This document shows, piece by piece, positions 35,891 through 44,700 of a stretch of 64,000 nucleotides of DNA. The DNA lies in contig JACPPJ010000025.1 in NCBI GenBank assembly GCA_016191085.1, positions 1 to 64,000 of the forward strand, read 5' to 3'. A program made the position numbers and the translations under genes. A model generated the notes under the pieces. The model saw only the letters and a list, made by a program, of their open reading frames with translations, did not search any database and was not told where the DNA came from. Each line of letters starts with the position of its first letter. Position 1 is the first letter of the stretch. Source of the stretch: Acidobacteriota bacterium (GTDB lineage Bacteria > Acidobacteriota > Terriglobia > 2-12-FULL-54-10).

Positions 35891-35910
35891 CTTTTGTCGC
35901 ATCCAGTACG

Positions 35911-37557
35911 ATGAACGCTTTTCCCTCGGTTGGCACGCGTCACTTATTGAGATCGCAGGCTAAGCGGATCGCCGACATGGTGGGACAGCAAGAGTTTGGA
36001 TTTCACGGCGCTCTGTTGGGAAAAAGACGAGAGGGCAAGACCGATCTGTTGCGGCAAGTCCAGTTTCTCCTCTTTGAAAAAGCCGAGGGACCAATTCCCT
36101 TCTTTTATGCCTTCCCAACGGATTTGAAGGACGCTGCATTGGCGCGCCATTTTGTTGCGTCGTTTTGCACACAGGTGCGCGCGTTCTTGATGCGGCAAGA
36201 AGATCTGCTGCAGGTGCCGCCAAGTAACGTCGAGCGAGAACTGGAAAGAGCCGGTTTGCCGCTTTCGCTTGCGGAGATGACGCGCAACTTTCTAGCATTA
36301 ACGCCTGCTCATCAGTTGGATTTTGCAGCAACCCTCCCGGCCCAATTTGCTCATCGCGAGGACCGGCCGCTTTGTCTGCTTTTGGACGATCTCCAGGTAC
36401 TCGATCCCGCGCCCCTTTTTTTCGCTGCTCTCGATTCCCACAATCTCTGTTGGTTGCTCTCGGGTCGCTATCCGTTCGTTTTGCAGATCGCTGGGGAGGC
36501 TGGTTGGCCTTTAGTCTACGTCGAGCCGTTTTCAAGAGAGGAAGTGCTCATTCAAGCGCGAAACCACTGTCAGGCGTTCGGCGTGCAGTTTTCTCGACAG
36601 GTTTGGGAGCAGTGGTGCGAGATGGCAGGTACGTCCCCATGGCTGATTTCTTGTTTGATAACCACTGCCGCGGTTCGAGCGCTGCCCTTGAATTCGATAG
36701 ACGATCTCGGTCGTGTCTACGTCCAAGAGTTGGCCTCCGGCACATTGGGGAATTGGCTTTCGGCGCGTTTCGAACAGGCAGTTCCCAATCGCCATGACAG
36801 AGCCGCGGTTCGAGAGTATCTGGCAGAATTCGCGAGAACGGAAATACCTCCAGCTATGACCGCGATACTGCCTTCCAACGTGTGGGATGGATTACTGGCG
36901 GAAGAATGGGCTGAAGAGGACGCGCCCGGACCACAAATCCTTCTAGATACCGTACGACGTGATTGGATTTCCTTGGCAACGGTCCCGGCGGGCGAGCTTT
37001 ATGAACGCGCAAAATCGAGGATACTACAGATGTTCCTGCTGCGCACCGAACAGCGCAAAGAAAGGCCGGAGGCGGCTCGATTCTCTACTATTGTTCGCCA
37101 AGGAATCCTCAAGTTACCGCAAACCGGGTTCCCGGAGTTCTTTTCATGGGAAGGGCAGGATATCCGGTTTCCAAAAATTATTTCTGTGTCCGCAGAGACC
37201 GTATCCGTAGGCGAATTATTCTGGTGCTACGGATTTTACGGAGAGAATCGTGAATCGCTGGAATCTGCAGTCGTGCTCTTAATTGCGGTATGCGATGCCA
37301 CGCCGACTGATGTCCAACTGCAGAAATGGGGCCGTCAGTTGGACTCTGAAGCACGAACGGTGCAGTCCGCGCAAAAAGGTTCTCCCGCCGCCGACCAAAC
37401 GCTGCCCCTATTTTGGGTGACAGTCCCTGCAGGAATGTCCTTAGCTCCTACTGGTTCGGAATGCCGCTTCTCCTGGCAGACATTTTTTCGGCTCGTCATG
37501 CAGGCCGGAGCTGCAGATCCTAACCCACCGTCCGCAGTTGAGGAAGAGCGATCATAA
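35911..37557 (+). CDS. P-loop ATPase of unknown function
   Basis: A 548-residue protein with Walker A GKRREGKT (residues 37-44) and Walker B LCLLLDD (about 154-160), followed by LSGRYPF, a sensor-like position. The order resembles the single-ATPase-domain STAND/AAA-type proteins that bind a partner through the C-terminal half, which here is unrecognised. The start is ATG at 35911, set by the P-loop spacing; the longer frame overlaps the upstream gene. It follows the TonB/TPR gene by 20 bases and is co-transcribed with it. Partner and role unknown. Confidence 0.7.
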   Translation: MNAFPSVGTRHLLRSQAKRIADMVGQQEFGFHGALLGKRREGKTDLLRQVQFLLFEKAEGPIPFFYAFPTDLKDAALARHFVASFCTQVRAFLMRQEDLLQVPPSNVERELERAGLPLSLAEMTRNFLALTPAHQLDFAATLPAQFAHREDRPLCLLLDDLQVLDPAPLFFAALDSHNLCWLLSGRYPFVLQIAGEAGWPLVYVEPFSREEVLIQARNHCQAFGVQFSRQVWEQWCEMAGTSPWLISCLITTAAVRALPLNSIDDLGRVYVQELASGTLGNWLSARFEQAVPNRHDRAAVREYLAEFARTEIPPAMTAILPSNVWDGLLAEEWAEEDAPGPQILLDTVRRDWISLATVPAGELYERAKSRILQMFLLRTEQRKERPEAARFSTIVRQGILKLPQTGFPEFFSWEGQDIRFPKIISVSAETVSVGELFWCYGFYGENRESLESAVVLLIAVCDATPTDVQLQKWGRQLDSEARTVQSAQKGSPAADQTLPLFWVTVPAGMSLAPTGSECRFSWQTFFRLVMQAGAADPNPPSAVEEERS

Positions 37558-37582
37558 ACGAATGAGATTCCCGCAGTATTCC

Positions 37583-38731
37583 TCAGGCGTCGGCGTTTTC
37601 GGGAAGCAGTTCGGGTTGGTTCTCCATAGCGTCAGCTAGTTCTCTTAACAACGCGGCGGTACGCTTTTGATTTTGGCCTGCCAAATCGTTCATTGAACGT
37701 CGGGCCCGCCGAACTAGTGCCTCCTGCTTCTCGTTGAGTTCATTATGAATTTGCGCCATGAACTGCTGACGCAATGCGTCCGCATTGGATGCTAATTGTT
37801 CCTGAAGCTCGGCTGCGTAACGAGTGAGATCCTGTTGAAACATGTTCTGTAATTCGGAACGAAAATGTCCCACGGCTTCGGCTGCTTGCTGCTGCAATTG
37901 TTCCTGTATCAGCTCCCGCAACTTGCCGGTTGCATCTGAAATCACGCTTTCCACCTGCTGAGTCGACCGTTCTCTTGCCGCAAGCAGCGTGCCCTCCAGA
38001 TTTTCAGTGAACTCGTTTTGGCGCGACTTAACGAACCGCTCCACCTCCTCCATCATTTGCAGAACCTTTTGAATGAGAACATTCTCATTGCGAGTTGAGA
38101 TTTCTTGGCCCCGAGCATCCAGACGGCTGCCGAAGCTTGCCAAAGCAACCTGCATCTGTTCCTCAAAGTTGGCAAAAACAGACTTCTGAGCTTTGACGAC
38201 CTGTTCCGGAATGGCATTCGCGAGCTGTTCTATCGTAGGACGCAAATTCGCTTCCAGAGAAGATTCCACCAGCTCGTTTAATGCATTCGTAAGCCGCCCT
38301 AAGTTGGGAATGCGTATTCGTGAAACCTGCATCAATGCGCGTTCCGGAACCGCCAAAAGTGTGCCGCTATTTGTGCTCACGAAGGGATTCATATCCCGCC
38401 CGTTCCCCTCGATTCGGTGAACCGGTTCTTCCAGAGAGTCTTTCACCCAAAAAGTCTCTACGCCTTTCCCCTCCAGGAAAACGAGTGTGCTGGCTCCTAA
38501 CTTCGGGCCTAAGGATCTGACCTTGGCGATTTCCTTTCGGTTCGTCGGCATGTGCGCGATCTCCAAAGTCGACCCTTCTTGCAACTGATGAACCGTTTCC
38601 AGCATCACTCCTCTTGAACTTGGGAAAGCTGTGCTAATTTCATCAAAATGCCGCCCACTCACGTCGCGTCCGCAGACTCTCACCTGGATAGCCGCATCAT
38701 ACTTCGGACTTAGATCGGGATGTTCGGTCAT
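37583..38731 (-). CDS. PilZ-like/coiled-coil protein (paralogue 1)
   Basis: A 382-residue protein. Residues 1-95 have the strand pattern of a PilZ-type beta-barrel (IQVRVCGRDVSGRHFDEIS, GVMLET, GSTLEIAHM) but lack the RxxxR and DxSxxG motifs, so it may not bind c-di-GMP. Residues about 150-370 are a long amphipathic coiled coil rich in Gln/Glu/Ala, like apolipoprotein or flotillin-type helices. A second protein of the same build lies at 39634-40998. GGGGGA precedes the ATG. It converges on the ATPase gene, with 25 bases between the stops. Confidence 0.65.
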   Translation of the reverse strand: MTEHPDLSPKYDAAIQVRVCGRDVSGRHFDEISTAFPSSRGVMLETVHQLQEGSTLEIAHMPTNRKEIAKVRSLGPKLGASTLVFLEGKGVETFWVKDSLEEPVHRIEGNGRDMNPFVSTNSGTLLAVPERALMQVSRIRIPNLGRLTNALNELVESSLEANLRPTIEQLANAIPEQVVKAQKSVFANFEEQMQVALASFGSRLDARGQEISTRNENVLIQKVLQMMEEVERFVKSRQNEFTENLEGTLLAARERSTQQVESVISDATGKLRELIQEQLQQQAAEAVGHFRSELQNMFQQDLTRYAAELQEQLASNADALRQQFMAQIHNELNEKQEALVRRARRSMNDLAGQNQKRTAALLRELADAMENQPELLPENADA

Positions 38732-38758
38732 TCGTCCCCCTGTGTTGATCAGCGGGTC

Positions 38759-39451
38759 TTAAATCAATAGTTCTCGCTCGTTCTCAAGGAACCTAATCAG
38801 CTCAGCAAACGCTGGTTGTTTGAATCCTACGCGGGCATCGCGTTCTGAGAACCGAACAGCCAATTCCTGGAAGCCGGCAAACAGCGTCTTGTCGTTTCTG
38901 CTCTCACGTTCGCTGAGGACATAGTCCTCGCACACAGCCCACCACCGCACCGCGCAGAAGCCAAAGGTGCTCCAGATTAGTTCCTCGTCCACGTAGCTGT
39001 CGTGAAGAAACAGATGCATTTCTTCAAAGAAGCTCATGACTTGTTCTCGAAGCTTGCCGTCGGGGCTGGTGGCGAGGAGATGCTTGGCCAGCGAGCCACG
39101 GTTTCTTTTCATCTGGTCGCTGTTAAAGCGCTCCAAGAATGTCAAATGCAGCCTCATCTTTAGAGTAGTCTTACGAACTGCCCGTACGATGTCTTCCGGC
39201 ACAGCGATTCCAGGCGATGACTCCCGCTTTATCTCGGATCGTTCGAGAATTTGTGTGAGCCGATCAGCATCCCCGTCCTCGAATGCTTGATTTGCCTCCG
39301 CCATCAGGCTTTCCCGCCTGCAGCGATCTGCCTCATGCGAGGTCAAGTCCGGATGAACCCGCTTGGCAACCTCGCGGAACAAACTCTTGAGGGCAACCCT
39401 GTGTTGATTGCGAGCGCTGTCAAACGGTCCAAACCGATACATGGCATTCAT
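38759..39451 (-). CDS. J-domain protein
   Basis: A 230-residue protein whose first 65 residues form a J domain: LKSLFREVAKRVHPDLTS with the HPD tripeptide at residues 33-35, then EANQAFEDGD. J domains stimulate DnaK-type ATPases. The C-terminal part is helical, with several Trp residues, and unrecognised; there is no Gly/Phe region or zinc finger, so it is a class C J protein with a special client. It lies between the two PilZ-like/coiled-coil genes, 27 bases before the first. Alternative start ATG at 39442. Confidence 0.75.
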   Translation of the reverse strand: MNAMYRFGPFDSARNQHRVALKSLFREVAKRVHPDLTSHEADRCRRESLMAEANQAFEDGDADRLTQILERSEIKRESSPGIAVPEDIVRAVRKTTLKMRLHLTFLERFNSDQMKRNRGSLAKHLLATSPDGKLREQVMSFFEEMHLFLHDSYVDEELIWSTFGFCAVRWWAVCEDYVLSERESRNDKTLFAGFQELAVRFSERDARVGFKQPAFAELIRFLENERELLI

Positions 39452-39633
39452 CTGCTACTGAACTGGCATACGACACAAGTCCCGCCGAAACCATAGCCGA
39501 GTGGTGTCATCGTGAGAGGCGGCCGTCTCCGGGAGATTCTTCATGGTGTTTTCCCGAAGATCGAATTCCGCCCATGTGCAGACGAGGACCCCAAGCAGCA
39601 CGGGCATCCACTGCCCGGTTCAAGTCCTTTAGA

Positions 39634-40998
39634 TCACAAGTTCCCGTCCCCAGTCGTAAGTTCTTGGAGCGCGCGGATCAGTCCACCCCGCAGTTTCCCC
39701 AAATTCTGCTCCGTCACAATCCCAATTTGTTTCTGGACATGCTCGGTCATGTCCTTCTGCTTTTCATCTATTTCGCTTAAGACCTTTTGGACAATACTGC
39801 CGTGAAGGGCAACGGCGGATTTCTCCAGTTGCGCTTGGAGGTGAGTGTTGGCTTCCGCCAGTGCGCTGGCAGAGCGTTGTTCTAATTGATCACCCAAATC
39901 TTTGAGAACCCCTTGAATGCGTTCCTGCGCCCTCTCCGCCATTTCATCGATTTGGGTTGAAAGCGAACTGAGAGCAGTTTTCATAACGGCTGTGATCATA
40001 TGCTCTGTCCGGGAGCGGCACTGCTGTAATAACTGCTCCTCCAACACGGATACATCTTGGGTGATCTCATTGCGCAGACTTTCCAAGGTTTCTAGTTGTA
40101 TCTGCTCTGCCTGGCTTGTTATCCTCTCGACCAACCGCGCACAGGCGGTCTCCTCTTCTTTTTGGGCTGCGGCTGAGATCACTTCCCTAAATACTTCTGC
40201 TAATCGATCCGTCATAGGCAAACTCTCACCTTTCACGTCATGCGGTTGCTGCCGGCGGCTGTCTTGTACTGCGTGCAGCCCCAGCGGAGTGTGCGGCTGT
40301 GCTGGTAACGTTACTGCGGCAGCAGGGGTTCCGGTTGGGGTGTGCGCCGCCGCCCCATCGGAATCTTCTGAGGAGGACACCCGAGGAGCCGATCTTATGC
40401 TTTGTATAGCGGCCAGTCGCTCTTTGGTGAGATCAGGGTGCATGGTTCTCGTAGCACTACGCTCGTGAGTTCTTTGACCAACAGCTTCCGATTCCGAATC
40501 CACGGAAGCTTGATGAATTTCAAGAGAGGCGGGAGCCGTTGTCTGAATTGGGATCTCCTGCTTCTGACAATCTCTTGACGGGGAGGAGAGTTCGAAGAGA
40601 TTTCTCGCGTCCCCGAGCTCGACAGCAAACTCAAAGTTCCCTTCGGCATTACGACGTGTATCGGCCCAGATTACTTCTCCTCCATCTGCTCTTCCCGTCG
40701 AAGGAACTTCGATCCACAACATCTGGTGCAGCTTGAAAGGATGTTGCGTTACTCCCCGTTCGGGTGGGGTTATGCATTCTAGTTTCGCACCACGCCGATT
40801 AAAGAAAATTGTGCGAGCGGTGTATATTTCGGCATCGCCAGATGAGTTCCGAATGGTGATCTGAACAGGAATCTGAGTGGCAACCCAAAGCCTGTCAGGC
40901 GATAGCTTGTCTTGGTTCATGTCGCTCAAACCGTGATCGTCATCGCCGGCATTGCGCCGCGGTTTGTGAATGATCTCCTTCACCTGCTCTAACTTCAT
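39634..40998 (-). CDS. PilZ-like/coiled-coil protein (paralogue 2)
   Basis: A 454-residue protein built like the one at 37583-38731. Residues about 35-130 form a PilZ-like barrel (VQITIRNSSGDAEIYTARTI, NRRGAKLECITPPERG, NFEFAVELGD), 130-260 are low-complexity, and 270-450 are a long coiled coil. The NRRGAKL segment sits where the N/DxSxxG loop would be, but the motif is changed. GGAGGGGAG lies 8 bases before the ATG at 40998, which decides the start over the ATG at 41064. It probably pairs with its paralogue through the coiled coils. Confidence 0.65.
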   Translation of the reverse strand: MKLEQVKEIIHKPRRNAGDDDHGLSDMNQDKLSPDRLWVATQIPVQITIRNSSGDAEIYTARTIFFNRRGAKLECITPPERGVTQHPFKLHQMLWIEVPSTGRADGGEVIWADTRRNAEGNFEFAVELGDARNLFELSSPSRDCQKQEIPIQTTAPASLEIHQASVDSESEAVGQRTHERSATRTMHPDLTKERLAAIQSIRSAPRVSSSEDSDGAAAHTPTGTPAAAVTLPAQPHTPLGLHAVQDSRRQQPHDVKGESLPMTDRLAEVFREVISAAAQKEEETACARLVERITSQAEQIQLETLESLRNEITQDVSVLEEQLLQQCRSRTEHMITAVMKTALSSLSTQIDEMAERAQERIQGVLKDLGDQLEQRSASALAEANTHLQAQLEKSAVALHGSIVQKVLSEIDEKQKDMTEHVQKQIGIVTEQNLGKLRGGLIRALQELTTGDGNL

Positions 40999-41215
40999 TG
41001 AGTAACTCCCCTCCGAGACCGCAGTTGCGTCTACGACCGTTTCGTCACACTTGCCACAGAGCAACTATATTCTTTTTTGGCGGAGAACGATTGGGCGAAT
41101 TGAACGGAAAAAATCGAATGAACCTAAAATGCTACAGATGAAGTCTCGCGCACGAGCAACCGCCAAACGACGTGCGGCGAAGAACCGCAACCGGAGGGCG
41201 TAACCACGTGGTTGG

Positions 41216-42394
41216 TTAACGGCGCCGTCGTAACCGGTAAGGGCGAACACCCTGGGAAGGACCTGGAAGGGGAGGCGGCGGTATCGCTTTCTTTCTCCTC
41301 CGCAACCGGTTTGCCAGATCCTCGAGTTGTTGCAGAGGAACGTCCACAAACTGTGCAACAATAAACGACGCCACAACCATCCCGAGCAACAGGAAATCGA
41401 TTTTGCTCCAGTCGAGATACCGACTCAGGAAGTGAAGTAGCGCTCTGTGAACGGGGTCCACAAGCTGATGTGCCAGTTCTATGATCTTGAGAAATGCCTT
41501 CCCTGGCTTGTAGTCCAGGAACGGCAAGGAGAATATTGTCAGGCAGGAAAGGACGAATGCAGCGAGCGCGGTCCGAACTGCGCCTCGCAACAAAGCCACT
41601 GGAGTGTACAAGGTTACACCCAGCAAGAAGCGAAGTTGCGGGAGAAGGAGTGGCTCCTTCTTCTCACCTGAGGCATCATCGCTTGGTGGCCCCGACGGGA
41701 CAGTTGATGTCAACCGGGGAGCAGCCTCGAGCCGCATGGCGGGGATCGTTCCGGAGTTGAGTGGCCGCACCCGGGCCGGATCGATTTTCTCTGTGGGCGG
41801 ATATTCCAGCTGCAATATGCACAAATCTCCCAGTAATTCTTGGGCGCTGGAATAGCCAAAATCACAGTTGGTCTGGAGGCATTTCAGTATCAACTGCTCT
41901 AAAGCCTTCGGGACATCCCGGCCCGCAGACTGCATGTGAGGGGCAGCCGAATTAGAGGTGTCAACGCCGACTCCGCTGCAGGCAAAGGGAGGGTGGCCAG
42001 TGGCCATCTCGTAGAGAATTATCCCGAGCGAGTAAACGTCTGTACGCCTATTCAATTCTGTTCTGATGTTGGCCTCAAGGCGGGCGCCGTTAGAACTGTT
42101 TGGGATTGCCTTTCCGATTTCTGCCGTACAGTCGAGAATCTTGACCCCGCCGCGGTTCGTTACCACGATGTTCTCTGATTTCAGGTTCTTATTAAAAACG
42201 TCCTTTTCATGAGCCGCACAGAGCGTGTCGGCGATCTGGATCGCGATGTCCAAGACTTGAGCAAGCGGCAGCGGGCGACCACCAATTATGTCTTTCAGTA
42301 TTTTTCCTTGGGTGAGTTCCATTACGAGGTAGCGCGAGCTCTCGCTCTTTCTATTCCAAACTCGCGGGCGCATTGCGTGGTCTTGTCGCTGCAA
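41216..42394 (-). CDS. Membrane-anchored Ser/Thr pseudokinase lacking the N-lobe
   Basis: A 392-residue protein of which residues 20-200 are the C-lobe of a Hanks-type kinase. It begins at the hinge (YLVMEL) and has no glycine loop or VAIK Lys. The catalytic loop reads FNKNLKSEN where HRDLKPEN is expected, so the catalytic Asp is Asn70. The DFG motif is DCT (Asp88 kept). APE-region and TDVYSLGIILYEM are present. Residues 265-350 hold two hydrophobic stretches (likely membrane helices), and the tail is Arg/Pro-rich. Start is TTG at 42394 or ATG at 42373. It should not phosphorylate; a scaffold or sensor role is inferred. Confidence 0.75.
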   Translation of the reverse strand: MQRQDHAMRPRVWNRKSESSRYLVMELTQGKILKDIIGGRPLPLAQVLDIAIQIADTLCAAHEKDVFNKNLKSENIVVTNRGGVKILDCTAEIGKAIPNSSNGARLEANIRTELNRRTDVYSLGIILYEMATGHPPFACSGVGVDTSNSAAPHMQSAGRDVPKALEQLILKCLQTNCDFGYSSAQELLGDLCILQLEYPPTEKIDPARVRPLNSGTIPAMRLEAAPRLTSTVPSGPPSDDASGEKKEPLLLPQLRFLLGVTLYTPVALLRGAVRTALAAFVLSCLTIFSLPFLDYKPGKAFLKIIELAHQLVDPVHRALLHFLSRYLDWSKIDFLLLGMVVASFIVAQFVDVPLQQLEDLANRLRRRKKAIPPPPLPGPSQGVRPYRLRRRR

Positions 42395-42677
42395 AAAGGA
42401 AGGTGTATTATAGGGTTTTTCGCAGTAGATTGCAATTCAGTGTTCGTTGCGTGAAAGCCGGCTCGATCACCTCACACTCCTGGCACAGCACTCGCAGTAG
42501 CTAAAGCGCACATCGGAAGAGCCTGACTGAAAAAGCAGTCGTTGCGCGTTTTCAATCGAGCGCTTTGGGAGACAGTTCACACATGCGTGGTGTCCTCGAA
42601 TGAGGGCACTACCGCCCGTTCCTCCTCTTTCGTCCCCCCTTCGTGTTCCGACGATAACCCCAGTGTGAGGAGATCAA

Positions 42678-43850
42678 ATGAAAAACGCCACTTTGCTGGT
42701 TGCGATTCTGGTGATCAGCGTCCGCTGGCTCCTTGCTGCCCCGCCGGTTGGCCCGCAGATCGCGCTGCTAAATTCCGATATCAATACGAAGAACTACTTT
42801 GCCTTGCACTATGCGTATTGCGACCCAGATAGTGACAACGCCAATGCTCTTGGCGGCTGGGAGTTCAGGCGCTACTTCCTGGGGTGGCGATTCGTGCTTG
42901 AGCACGAGCTAAATCTGATCCAGGGTACAGGCTACAATGTCATCCACGATAGCGATGTCACCGCGAGCGGCTTGGCTCCTTACAGAGTGTTGATCCTGGC
43001 CAATAATGCAAGCCTGTCCGAGGACCAGACCAAGGTGATTCGGGAATGGGTCATAAGAGGGGGACGGCTGCTGGCCACTTTCGGCAGCGGGTATAAAGGA
43101 GTCCTCACTGATCCGCGGCAGGCAGACCTCTTGAAGCTTCAGGAAGGTGGCACCGGCGGGTTGCACCAACTCTGGCACGATCCGCTCTCAATGGTGGTCA
43201 CCACTCAAGCACTCGCCCAATCCCTTCGCCACGTGACAAACCCTTCGAACGCCAACAACCCCGATTATGGTGGAGCCGTCGAGGTGATGATTACGAGACC
43301 GGCGGGACCTACGGACCCAAGTGCGGTTCCTACTGTTCCGAGCCTCTCAGGCGCTCGCTTTCTGCTGAAATACGGGTCTAACGGCAACGTCTTGATACAG
43401 CGACCGGAGAATAATCCGGGTGTTTACGGCTTTCTGATTTTCAAAAATAATCTGGACCAATTCGGTCTCAACATTTACGAGCCTGGCAATGCAGTCAATC
43501 CCAACAACGACATCAACTGGAAGCGGCCGATACCGGCTATTCTGGCGAACCGGGCGGGAAAAGGCTTAGTTGTTTACTACGCATTTGCGCCCGAGCTTCT
43601 GGTATCCTTGGAATTTGATCTGGCGGGCCATTGTTCGGGAGAGGCCGCCGATGCCAATTGCACAAATCTCAAGTACATGTGTACGACAGACGCCAACTAT
43701 GCGTACCTAAACCCCTCCGCTCTTTCTCCGGGCGATTCTCCCAATGCCGGGCCCGCACCTACGCCGGCGAATAATCTTTTTTTCAATCGGAGCACCGAGC
43801 TGAGACCGTTGATGAAGCAGACAGTGCTTTATTTGCTCAATAGTCCGTGA
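42678..43850 (+). CDS. Secreted protein with glutamine-amidotransferase-like fold
   Basis: A 390-residue exported protein: signal peptide of about 20 residues ending LLAA. The mature part has the pattern of a GATase1-like / beta-galactosidase trimerisation fold (QIALLNSDI, YRVLILANNASLSEDQTKVI, WVIRGGRLLATFGSGYKG), as found in secreted polysaccharide-related proteins. No catalytic Cys elbow is evident. The C-terminal part is unrecognised, with a few Cys. GAGGAG sits just before the ATG. It is the first gene of the exopolysaccharide-type run 42678-48108, so a role in polymer processing is inferred. Confidence 0.65.
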   Translation: MKNATLLVAILVISVRWLLAAPPVGPQIALLNSDINTKNYFALHYAYCDPDSDNANALGGWEFRRYFLGWRFVLEHELNLIQGTGYNVIHDSDVTASGLAPYRVLILANNASLSEDQTKVIREWVIRGGRLLATFGSGYKGVLTDPRQADLLKLQEGGTGGLHQLWHDPLSMVVTTQALAQSLRHVTNPSNANNPDYGGAVEVMITRPAGPTDPSAVPTVPSLSGARFLLKYGSNGNVLIQRPENNPGVYGFLIFKNNLDQFGLNIYEPGNAVNPNNDINWKRPIPAILANRAGKGLVVYYAFAPELLVSLEFDLAGHCSGEAADANCTNLKYMCTTDANYAYLNPSALSPGDSPNAGPAPTPANNLFFNRSTELRPLMKQTVLYLLNSP

Positions 43851-43938
43851 ACCGCTGAATTAGGCGGCACACCCAAATTGTTGCCTATTCAGCGATTCTA
43901 ATCGTTTAGAACCGCCAGCTCCGTGAAAGGTAAGTAGC

Positions 43939-44700
43939 TTGCGCAGGAAAGTCATTTATCCCCACAAAAGCCTGCGGCATATGCCCTTTGTTAAGAGTTT
44001 CTTGTTCCAGGGTCTGGCCGTCGCCGCTCTGGCCGACACCCTGTTACTTTGGCAGATGCCCCGGATTCTCCAATGGCATTCGCAAGTGATCCAGACTTTT
44101 CTGGATTGGGCAAGAGTCCCTTGGCAAATGGGGAGAGAAATCACGCTTGTGCCTGGAATCACTGCCAGGCTGCTACAGACGAGCTATCTAAATTATCAGG
44201 AGTACCCGTATTATCCCTGGGCTTTTCTGGGAGGCGCGATCGCTGTGTTCCTAATCGGATACCGGTTGTGGCCGACGCCCATAAGGCCGCTGGTCTTCCT
44301 TCTGCCGGCGAGTCTTGCAATAACTTTAATTTACCTGGAAATCGTTTCCCCACTTGTTCCTTATACCCCGGAGGACTTCTGCTCCATTTGGTACCACGGC
44401 GAGGCTTATATTTGGCTACTTATTCCATGGATCTTCGCCGTGAGCTTCTTCACTTTGGCCGTGCCGTTTGTTATGAAAATCGGTTGGCTACCGCTGCTAA
44501 TTTCCTACGCTTTCCTGTGGTCAGCGGTCCGGCTGACATTGGCTCTGACCACCTTTCATTACTTTGGGCCCATCTGGATGCCTTTCACTTATTTCATATT
44601 CGGCTTCTTAGCTGATTTCATGTACATTGTGACGTTCTACTCGCTGGCTTTGGACCGGGCGGCTAGGTGGCTGGCAACTCGAAGGGAGATTTGGCAATGA
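43939..44700 (+). CDS. Multi-spanning membrane protein
   Basis: A 253-residue integral membrane protein with about six or seven predicted helices and many Trp/Tyr/Phe at their ends. I recognise no family. Start may be the TTG at 43939 (AAGG upstream) or the ATG at 43981. Its stop overlaps the start of the glycosyltransferase gene by four bases (ATGA at 44697-44700), so the two are translationally coupled and the protein probably works with the polymer synthase, perhaps in export across the inner membrane. Confidence 0.65.
   Translation: MRRKVIYPHKSLRHMPFVKSFLFQGLAVAALADTLLLWQMPRILQWHSQVIQTFLDWARVPWQMGREITLVPGITARLLQTSYLNYQEYPYYPWAFLGGAIAVFLIGYRLWPTPIRPLVFLLPASLAITLIYLEIVSPLVPYTPEDFCSIWYHGEAYIWLLIPWIFAVSFFTLAVPFVMKIGWLPLLISYAFLWSAVRLTLALTTFHYFGPIWMPFTYFIFGFLADFMYIVTFYSLALDRAARWLATRREIWQ

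Noticed and set aside
41065..41376. 103-codon minus-strand frame after the pseudokinase
   Set aside because: Overlaps the pseudokinase C terminus in another frame; Arg/Phe-rich shadow translation.
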